A stretch of 64,000 bases of DNA from Lepiota brunneoincarnata (Eukaryota; Basidiomycota; Agaricomycetes; Agaricales; Agaricaceae). The stretch is from positions 124,001 through 188,000 of the forward strand of contig JAEBUN010000023.1 in the NCBI GenBank assembly GCA_023014365.1, written 5' to 3'. The stretch's first letter is position 1, and each line of letters opens with the position of its first letter. The notes under the pieces were generated by a model. It made no database searches. It was not told the origin of the DNA and saw only the letters and a list, made by a program, of their open reading frames with translations. Positions 56,560-64,000 of the stretch are shown in pieces. A program made the translations under genes and the position numbers.

Positions 56560-58320
56560 ACCCCAAAGGAAAGTTTTCCTACACCCCACATGAACTGATC
56601 TATGAACCTCTCCTTGATGAGGACTACAAAGAGTTCTCTCTAGAGTCCGAGATGCGTCAGATCATTAGTACGCCTGCTGAACTCACTCACATTGAGCTTG
56701 AGATCAACTGAACCAGTCAGGCTACAGAACTTGCAATTAAACACAGAGACAAAAAGGTTGATGACCCCACCATTAAAGTTCCCCACCGATTCTACCAATG
56801 GTTGAGTCGTTTCAGCAAGAAAGCTGCTGAATGATTCCCTCCCCAACGATCCTACAACCATGCTATCAAACTAAAACCCAAGTTCAAACCTGTTGCCATG
56901 AAAGTGTATAAGCTTTCCCTGAACTAGGACAACTCTTTGAAAGAGTTCATTTCCAATAACCTACACAAAGGTTACATTTGCCTGTCAAAATCCCTGATGG
57001 CATCCCCATTCTTTTTCGTCAATAAGAAAGATGGCTCGCTCCGCCCCTGTCAAGACTACTGCTATGTCAATAAGCATACGGTCAAAAATGCGTACTGAAT
57101 CTCAATGGTTACCAAGATTATGGATAAGCTCAAAGGAGCCCACATATTTTCCAAACTCGATGTCTGTGCTGGATACAACAACATTCGTATCAAGAAAGGA
57201 GATGAATGGAAAGGTGCATTCAACACCCCACTTGGATTATTCAAACTGACCATCATGTTCTTTGGAATGTGCAACTCCCCTGCGACCTTCCAGGCTTTTA
57301 TGGACGACATCTTAGCATCCCCAATACATAAAGGAGGAATTGTTGTTTATATGGATGATATACTCATCTTCACCCACAATCAAGAAGAACACGACTGCAT
57401 CATGGAAGAAGTTCTCGAGTGTTTGGCCTTGAACGACATTTATCTTAAGACCGAGAAATGTGAATTCTACCATGACCATATGGAATACCTTGGTATGATC
57501 ATTACGCCTGACAAAATTGAGATGGACCCCATCAAACTAGCTGGAATTGCCCAATGGCCTGTCCCAAAATGTACCAAAGATGTCCACAAATTTATAGGAT
57601 TCTGTAACTTCTACTGGAAGTTTATCCATGGCTATTCCGCTATTGCCCAACCTCTTAATGCCCTCATGTCAACCAAACGACTGTTTGAGTGGACCAACAA
57701 GTGCTAAGACTCATTCAATGCTTTGAAACTTCAGTTCTCAAAGCAACCTGTGCTTATGATGCCTGACCAATCAAAACTGTTTGAAATCAAATGCGACACT
57801 TCAAAATATACAACCGGAGCCATACTTTATCAAACTAACATTAATAATCAATGCCACCCCATGGCTTTCCTATCAAAAACACTTACACCCGCCAAACAAA
57901 ATTATGATATTCATGACTGCGAACTACTCGCTATCATTCATACCCTTGGCGAATGGCACCATTATCTGGAAGGAGGACCCTTCCCCATTAAAGTTTGTAC
58001 CGATCACCAGAATCTCACTTACTGGAAGAAACTGGAGGATATAAACCGACACCAGGCCTGCTGGCATTAATTCCTCTCCTGCTTTAATCTCCAAATCAAG
58101 CATGTACCCAGTACAAAAATACCCACTGCCAATGCTCTCTCCCTCTGTCCCAATCATATCCCCAATGAAGATGAGGACAATAAATCTGTAATGGTATTGC
58201 CTGAATCTATATTCATCAACACCATTGACCAAGAAACCCATGACAATATACTCTGCCACAATAACTACGACCTGCATACCACTGAACAAATCACTGCCCT
58301 CATGACCACCCCATACATTC
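56560..58320 (+). pseudogene. G2 reverse transcriptase and RNase H
   Basis: RT motifs: [20 protein letters not shown] (about 57005-57065), IFSKLDVCAGYNNIRIKKGD, FGMCNSPATFQAFMDDIL, and YMDDILIF with the catalytic YMDD at 57348-57359. These are followed by LGMIITPDKIEMDPIKL and IGFCNFYWKFIHGYS. RNase H: FEIKCDTSKYTTGAILYQ, AKQNYDIHDCELLAIIHTL, WHHYLEGG, then TDHQNLTYW. A stop at 57705 and another near 58070 break the frame. Confidence 0.87.
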
Positions 58321-58330
58321 CTACGGATCC

Positions 58331-59818
58331 GTGATGCGAATCCCAAAAGGTCTAATTGTTACCTATGATGGAAGAACTGTTCCACTGGAAGACCTCAAAC
58401 TCCACCAACATATCATATGGAAATACCACAATTCTCCCACTGCAGGACATCCCAGTATCGATACAACCCTTCACACATTGGAGCATGATTTCTACTGGCC
58501 CAGTATGGCCAGTTTCACATGTGATTATGTCAAAGGATGCACTGACTGTCAACAGTTCAAAATTAACTGACACCCTGCCAAGCCTGCTTTTACCCCTATC
58601 CTGGCACCTGAATTGAACCACCCATTTGCTTAGATTGTGATGGATCTCATCACCGACCTTCCTCCCTCCACTGGTTTCAACTCAATCCTGTCCATTGTAG
58701 ACCATGGACTCTTGAAGGGGGTAATTCTCACTGCTACCAACAAAACCGTGACTGCCAACAACATTGCCAACATCATTCTCAACAAAGTTTACCTGCATGA
58801 TGGCCTACCCAAACATATCATATCCAACTGCGACCCACATTTTACTGTGCATTCATTCCAGAAACTGCTGGAATGACTTGAACTAACTCCTGCAATGACC
58901 ACAGCCTACCATCCCAAAGCAGACAGAGCAACCAAACATTCACATCAGGAGACCCAAGTGTATCTCTCCATTTTCTGCTCACATCATCCCAAAAATTGGT
59001 CACAGGCTCTCCCTCTCCTCGAATTTGCATACAATAGCCGACCACACGCCCTACAAAAACAAACACCGTTCAAAATCATAATGGGAATACAACTGAAAGC
59101 ACTTCCCACTGTCTTACTTGAAACCAAATCTCCTACCATTAATGACCACATAGAACTCATTGACTTATATCACCAAAATGCTAAAACCGCGCATGAGACC
59201 ACCATGAAACACATGGAAAACTGACATCAATCAAAGTTTACCCCATTCCACAAAAATCAAATGGTTTGGCTCAATGCCTGGAACTTAAATACCCTGTATG
59301 TCATGCACAAAATGGCCCCCAAATGCCTCAGACCATTCCACATCCTTGATGTTTTATCCCCTGTTTCATATTGACTTGAGCTTCCCAAATGTTGGAAGAT
59401 CCACCCTGTATTCCATGCCTAACTCATGCCGTACACAGAAACTGAAACATATGGTCCCAACTATGTCCAACCCCCACCTCAAATCATTGAAGGTGAAGAG
59501 GTATACAAGATTGAAGCCATATTAAACCACTGAAAATGATGAAATTGCCTCAAATACCTAGTCAAATGGCTTGGATGGCCTGAATCCAAAAATACCTGGG
59601 AACCCAAGTCCCATTTCAAATCAGTACCTGATGAAATCAGACCCGAAACTGTGGATGGAAAAGTTATCCCTGAAGCACATGATGAAGGAGACACAGTAGC
59701 ATTCCTAATGGAGTACAAATGGCTTAAAGGACTCAACCAGGACAATGAAAACACGCCTGTTATTCATTCTCTTAAAGCCATGAAGAAACCACATCATTCT
59801 TGCTGCCACCCCTACTGA
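58331..59818 (+). pseudogene. G2 integrase and chromodomain
   Basis: Zinc-binding domain HNSPTAGHPS...CTDCQQ (H-H-C-C, about 58428-58555). Core: VMDLITDLP (first Asp, about 58645), ISNCDPHF (second Asp, about 58830) and AYHPKADRATKHSHQE (58900-58950). The codon at 58934-58936 is AAA (Lys) where the family has catalytic Glu. Then NWSQALPLLEFAYNS and QKQTPFKIIMG. The chromodomain KYLVKWLGWPESKNTWEP lies at about 59545-59605. Stops occur at 58877 and 59223 and elsewhere. Confidence 0.82.
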
Positions 59819-59850
59819 AAATAAACCACACCACCCCATTTAACAGCACA

Positions 59851-60900
59851 ATGCCCTCCTCTGTCTGTTTGCTCCCATCCAAATCCACTCTTATTTCTAC
59901 CCTGCCTACACTAGATGGAACTACCAGGTCCTCATCCACGCAACCCAACTCCAACTGCATCCTCTACCAATTCCTCGTCAAGAGCGCCCTTAATACCACT
60001 GAAGACACACCACCCCCATGCCACGTACCACAACAGACCACTCCCCCCAGCCCCATTCCACCCATCACTGAAACGCCAACCGCTGTCCCCACTCCCCCAC
60101 TCGTCGCTACCATTAGCGACTATATTAACAAAGTCGATAGTGCCTCTACCCTCATCTTTTCCCTTCTTATCACGCCAACACCGGCAGTATCAACAGAAGT
60201 TTGCGATGGCTTCTTCCAACTCTGAGAAAACCTCCTCTGCCTACGTGGCCTTGAACAAAGCATTGAAAGAGTCAAAGAAGCAAACCAGAATACATTCAAC
60301 CACTTGTGGTCTGACCCCACCTTCCGCTGAATCTTCACCAAGCATTGCAGCTCCACAACTGGTATACAGATTGTGTCCGCAATCCCTAGTCTGATTTAAC
60401 CTACACTGCCCAACCGAACATCCTGACAAGTGCCCATGCATTCCACCCACCAATGAATTCGACTTGAACAACCTCCAAGCCCTCTTACCCTGCCTGTTGT
60501 CATACCCCCCACCTCCACACTACCACCCTGAACTTGACAACAAACAGTGGACAAATTCACCCAACAAATGGAAGCCCGCCAACAGCAGGAGACCCACCCC
60601 TTACCCCAAAGACCTCCTTGACATTGTATAACCCCCACCGTCACACCCCAAGCTGTGACAACCTGTTCATATGATGTTGGAAGAAATCACTGTTTTGAGT
60701 GCCATCAAATTGGCCACTGGGCACACAGCTGCCCCTGATACACTTGCCATCACTGTAACCGCTCCGCACCAGGACACTACATACGAACCTGCCCTGTCTA
60801 CCACCAAAACCAATGCAACGCTGCACTCAAAAGGACAGTGCAACACTATCCCAACACCTTTGGACAAACATATGACATCATTGGGTATGGCCTGTTATGA
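59851..60900 (+). pseudogene. G2 ORF3: post-pol protein with tandem CCHC zinc knuckles
   Basis: Starts MPSSVCLLPSKSTLISTLPT near 59851, Pro/Thr-rich, frame change near 60185, then MASSNSEKTSSAYVALNK and ALKESKKQTRIHSTTCGLTP. After a Pro/His-rich linker and two stops come the knuckles near 60685-60795: CFECHQIGHWAHSC and CHHCNRSAPGHYIRTC. The same layout is in G1 (42409-41381). Conservation in both copies of block order, the MASSNS block and both knuckles argues for a real protein. The C-terminal coding end is cut by the solo LTR at 60893. Confidence 0.7.
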
Positions 60901-61590
60901 TCCGTGCTCCTTCTGTATCCGAGGATAACTGGAGACGGCCTTCAATCACTCTACAAGGTGTCCGAGACGGTTGGCCTTATAGAGCTTAGTGGATCGCGCT
61001 CAATGAGATAACGAGGGAAGACGCCAAGTTAAGGCAGAGAGGTAAACGACCGCTGTTAACAAGATTAAAGCTTAGGGCTTTAATCTCTACTTGTACAGGC
61101 CTTATATACCTATGAGGTGCTATATACTCGTTATAGGTTACTTGGCTGTTCTACTGGTCATGCGCAGTCCTGACCATGATGCACATCCTGGCTGATGGCA
61201 TCCTAGTGTTATTTATATTACAATGAGTCAGTACTCTTGCTACTGCTGTGCGATGTTCCATCGCTTTCCTCTGACTCATAATCTTCTTCTCCCGATTGTA
61301 TCTCCATGGAGTCCTCTTCGTTCTCGCTCTCCATTCTCTCAGTGCTTCCATCCGTATTGGAGGTTGGGTCGGTTGATCCATGGTTATCTTCTTCGTCCTC
61401 GGGGTATTCCAATATATCCTCCAAGGTTATCTCCATTCCTGCTTCTCTCGCCAGGTCCTGCATGGCGGTGTAATATTCCCCTTCCTCGTCTTCGTATTCT
61501 TGTGCCCGTAATTGGTCTGTAGTCTCCTGTACCCATCTTGTAAAGTCGAACAATAGTTCTTGTTCCTCCCGGTCTGGACTGTTCATAACA
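60893..61590 (-). mobile_element. Solo LTR of another retroelement, 698 bp, inserted in G2
   Basis: Begins TGTTATGATCC and ends GTTCATAACA, with 8-bp terminal inverted repeats TGTTATGA/TCATAACA. Exact 5-bp target duplications TGGCC at 60888-60892 and 61591-61595; G1 has uninterrupted sequence (..ATGGCCAATAC..) at the matching place. Read on the minus strand there is a TATA box (GGTATATAAGG near 61100) in the usual relation to the end. Rich in CpG, unlike its surroundings, so a recent arrival. No internal region follows, so it is a solo LTR made by recombination. Confidence 0.88.
61218..61586 (-). CDS. Open frame inside the solo LTR, acidic, 122 residues
   Basis: On the minus strand an ATG lies five bases inside the LTR end (at 61586). 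The frame stays open for 122 codons: MNSPDREEQELLFDFTRWVQ, a helical stretch, then a long Glu/Asp/Ser-rich tail with many SxxE/D sites. It ends at 61218, just upstream of the LTR's TATA box. Either the U3 encodes the C-terminus of an internal ORF that reads through into the 3' LTR (the frame is open to the LTR edge), or a small protein of its own. No homology recognised. Confidence 0.5.
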   Translation of the reverse strand: MNSPDREEQELLFDFTRWVQETTDQLRAQEYEDEEGEYYTAMQDLAREAGMEITLEDILEYPEDEEDNHGSTDPTSNTDGSTERMESENEEDSMEIQSGEEDYESEESDGTSHSSSKSTDSL

Positions 61591-61720
61591 TGGCCAATAC
61601 AACAATTACAACTATGCCTATGACGGTTACGGCTATGACTAGAACCAACTACTTCCACAACCCGCATCCTACACCCATACCCCACTGTTTACTGGCTTCG
61701 AAACAGAGTTCAAAGATTAG

Positions 61721-61730
61721 AAGGGGGTAA
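61721..61730 (+). promoter_or_regulatory. G2 polypurine tract
   Basis: AAGGGGGTAA directly before the 3' LTR. It is conserved with G1 and is the presumed plus-strand primer. Confidence 0.7.
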
Positions 61731-62082
61731 TGTTACCATTTTCCGGTTACACACCTGCCCACCCTATTTTTACTTATCACATGTCACCACCCATTGTCAG
61801 TGCCTGTCTATATTTATTTATCACATGCCACTGCTTGTCTATAGTTAGTTTCCTTTTGGCTTGTGATTCTCATCCATTCACATGTGTTTCTTGCTTTTAT
61901 CACATGCCAGCCACCTCCACAGTATATATAGACCTAGGTATTACTCGTAATCCCTAGCTTTGTCTTATTATACATCGCATTTGTTCCTGCTCTTTGGCAT
62001 CGCCTTAGACTTGCTTGCACTACTCAATGGTTAACTTGTCATTAATTGCATTGAGCCTTGCAGACACCTAACCAGCATAACA
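61731..62082 (+). repeat. G2 3' LTR
   Basis: 352 bp, TGTTACC to AACA, followed by target duplication GCATC at 62083-62087. Differences from the 5' LTR are few and mostly transitions. Confidence 0.92.
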
Positions 62083-62615
62083 GCATCCTTCCCTGAGTAC
62101 CCTCTGGGATACCCTCATTTGATCCCTTAGGTTTCAATATCATCAGAACCGTTCCAAGAGGACATTCTTGTCAGGGCATTAGCTAATCCCTACATTCTTT
62201 TGTCAAGATTCACTCCCGGACCTGTTATTATGACTAGGTACCATCTGGATGACATAGGTGTTGCAACTCATCTGCTTTCTAGGACAGAGGCAAAGAAATG
62301 GGTCTTTTGTGCAGTCATGAGTATCTTAACTAATATCTTAGTTAACATGGTATCAGATACAATGCTTGGGTACATTCATACCAGAGTCATTCTTCCATAG
62401 CCTTGTCACCAATAAGTTAGTTAACATCACTTTTACTTGTCTGGGTGTTCTGGTTCTATTTCTGAGATGTCCGCCTTCACATATTTTAGATAGTATTCTA
62501 AATCTCTCACACCCAGTGTCTGACCATGGCCATATACTGATATTATTCAGTAATGGAGAGTTAGTTACTTTATTAGCTAGTGATTTCACAAATGAAATGA
62601 TTTTGCAGCACAACA
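62083..62615 (+). mobile_element. Element X, copy 2, second part
   Basis: Continues X directly after the G2 target duplication. Homologous, in reverse, to 42414-42960 of X copy 1, through gtatcttaactaatatctt, gacattgggtg-like blocks and gaaatgattttgcagcacaaca at the end. Joined with 52396-53734 it gives an element of about 1.85 kb. No open frame. Confidence 0.75.
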
Positions 62616-62640
62616 GGGGGACAGATTTTCAGGTCCAGGG

Positions 62641-62820
62641 AAGCTGGAAATCAGATTTCCGGATGCAGGAGGGCTGGAAGTCAGATTTCTGAGCATTGGG
62701 AGGCTGGGAATTGGATTTCTGAGCATAGGGAGGCTGGGAATCGGATTTCCGAATGCAGGGAGTCTGGGGATTGCATTTCTGAATCCAGGAAGTCTGGGGA
62801 TCAGAATTCCAAATCTGAGG
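62641..62820. repeat. 30-bp minisatellite, six units
   Basis: Six consecutive units in exact 30-bp register (62641, 62671, 62701, 62731, 62761, 62791), consensus near GAGGCTGGGAATCGGATTTC plus TGAATGCAGG, with a degenerate seventh unit at 62611-62640. Starts right where element X ends. Confidence 0.9.
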
Positions 62821-62861
62821 TTGTGAGCAATGACCCAGAGTTCCCCTTACAATATGCTTCT

Positions 62862-63162
62862 TGTTAGGGGAATAAGGGGCCCAAAACCAAGTTTATAATC
62901 AAGTGAGGGGCTTCACCCCCCCAACCTGTGCCTATATACTACAGACAGTACTATAAATACTACAGAATGCCCTGGAACATCAGAGAACAACTATTTACAG
63001 CACAAGATCAAGTTTTATCTAAGAATACCCATCAGGCAACCTACATCAGAAGAGGAGTAAGAATAGATGAGCAGCAACCTGTTACACCAGTTAGATACAC
63101 TGGGTGATTGGTATGCTAAGCTCACTAGGATTGGGATCTGGCTACCCAGCTGTCCCCTTACA
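62862..63162 (+). mobile_element. Solo LTR, 301 bp
   Basis: Begins TGTTAGGGGA and ends TCCCCTTACA (imperfect 10-bp terminal inverted repeats). Exact 5-bp target duplications CTTCT at 62857-62861 and 63163-63167. Contains a TATA-like ctataaatac near 62950. No coding content. A different family from G1/G2 and from the 698-bp LTR. Confidence 0.82.
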
Positions 63163-63167
63163 CTTCT

Positions 63168-63400
63168 GCCCACTCTAATCTTTTCCTCTTGTGTATAACA
63201 AAGAGTTTAGGCTTTTTCCACTTGACTACAGCCTTCATTCCAGCTTTTTTGAGTCCTCTGCAAACTGTTTTGGAGGATAGAGGTTGTTCAATAATAGTAC
63301 AAAGGGTTCTGGTGATTTGGGAGGCATTTTCAGTCTTGTAGCACCTGAGATCTGCCAGAATTGGTCCTATGGATAGGAGGTACAAAAAAATAGTTATAAG
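63168..63400 (-). pseudogene. Tc1-type transposase DNA-binding domain fragment
   Basis: Minus strand reads ITRTLCTIIEQPLSSKTVCR, GLKKAGMKAVVKWKKPKLFV and HKRKRLEWAE. This is the second helix-turn-helix and the LEWAE junction that precede the DDE domain in Tc1-like transposases. The DDE domain should follow to the left but sequence there is the 301-bp solo LTR and then the minisatellite, so the fragment is truncated. Confidence 0.7.
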
Positions 63401-64000
63401 AATCAGTTTTGTTTGTACACTTGGTACCCATCATGTGTTTTAGAACCAAGTCTGTTACAATAAAAGGATCTGCCCATGACACAGATCACCTTAAAAGATC
63501 TAGGATCTATTGTAATGACTGAGATAGAATTATTTTATTGTCTCTGTACCTATAATAGATGTTATACATTAATCACGTTCTATTCAATATTATGCCTAAT
63601 CTACAGATTATGTCAACAATTTGGAATTGGTAGAGTGTACAGATTGAGCAGCCCATGAGTGGGTGTGGGAGCAGGTTACTGTTGGAAAGTTGTATATAGA
63701 TGAGTTTATAAATTGGTGGCTGGTGAAAGTATTTATCTAGACCAATATTTGTAGTTGGGTGTGGCAAGGGCAAGGATGGCAACAATTATCTACAAGGCTC
63801 AAGCTGTAGTATTGTGGGTTGTGGTTGAGGATATCACTTAGGCCTGGTATTATGTGAGGAGGAGGCTTGTAAAATCCATTGGTCCATGATCTTTGCCCAG
63901 CATAGAGGATTAGAGTATCAGTAATCTGCTGGAACCAATGTTATGAGAGGCCTCACCATCAAGAAGGGCCCTGAACTCCTACAGTGACTTCAAGTGAAGG
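63401..64000. other. Right-edge AT-rich region without a supported gene
   Basis: No gene or repeat recognised with confidence. Short frames on both strands lack motifs. Confidence 0.4.

Larger units (their letters stand above)
53735..62082 (+). mobile_element. Ty3/Gypsy chromovirus G2, complete with LTRs and target duplication
   Basis: About 8.35 kb on the plus strand, inserted into X copy 2. LTRs are 53735-54086 and 61731-62082 (352 bp each) with only a few differences between them. Perfect 5-bp target duplications GCATC lie at 53730-53734 and 62083-62087. The coding order equals G1: gag, CCHC, protease, RT (YMDD kept), RNase H, integrase, chromodomain, ORF3. It has clearly more CpG and better frames than G1, so it is younger, but still carries stops. 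A 698-bp solo LTR is inserted near its 3' end (60893-61590). Confidence 0.93.

Noticed and set aside
1..64000. CRISPR array, phage or bacterial operon
   Set aside because: No spaced direct repeats of CRISPR type, and spliced eukaryotic genes throughout; the lysozyme genes are isolated and have eukaryotic-type signal peptides.

Overview
The window looks like nuclear DNA of an agaricomycete-type basidiomycete. Gene models need many short GT..AG introns of about 50-60 bp. The recognisable families are typical of mushroom-forming fungi: a FunK1 fungal kinase, an AAA ATPase with a DUF7025-like N-terminus, a microsomal P450, a KEL3/KLHDC4 kelch protein, a GH24 lysozyme pair, Ty3/Gypsy chromoviruses and Tc1-like elements. 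No bacterial, phage or organellar gene organisation is present.

Left part (about 1-32.6 kb), ordinary base composition with CpG. In order it holds a kelch protein (+), a coiled-coil protein (-), a small unknown gene (+), a broken kinase (+), a broken importin-beta-3 (-), an unrecognised exon set (-), a TMEM242-like membrane protein (+), a GH24 lysozyme (-, broken), a FunK1 kinase (-), a second GH24 lysozyme (-), a tandemly duplicated 2-2.8 kb block carrying P450 stubs, an AAA ATPase (-), a complete P450 (+) and an acidic/basic low-complexity protein (-). Almost every gene needs one or more single-base frame corrections, so the stretch is either decaying or carries uncorrected indel errors.

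Right part (about 32.6-64 kb), AT-rich and CpG-poor, has no convincing host gene and is a nest of transposons. Tc1-like elements with long composite inverted repeats and a TIR-only element fill 34.3-38.9 kb. A SINE-like insertion with a 17-bp target duplication lies at 40.3-40.5 kb. Two related Gypsy chromoviruses follow: G1 (40,869-50,382, minus, target duplication TTGGG) and G2 (53,735-62,082, plus, target duplication GCATC). A third, 1.8-kb element X is inserted inside G1, and another copy of X is split by G2, so the Gypsy family was active both before and after X. Two solo LTRs (60,893-61,590 inside G2, and 62,862-63,162) also have perfect 5-bp target duplications, and a 30-bp minisatellite lies at 62,641-62,820.

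The two chromoviruses are the most interesting objects. Both have a primer-binding site that is the exact 12-nt complement of the predicted 5' end of their own RNA (Tf1-style self-priming). Both carry an extra ORF with tandem CCHC knuckles downstream of pol and chromodomain. Both have Lys where the integrase catalytic Glu is expected. All identifications rest on motif recognition by eye; no database search was possible.
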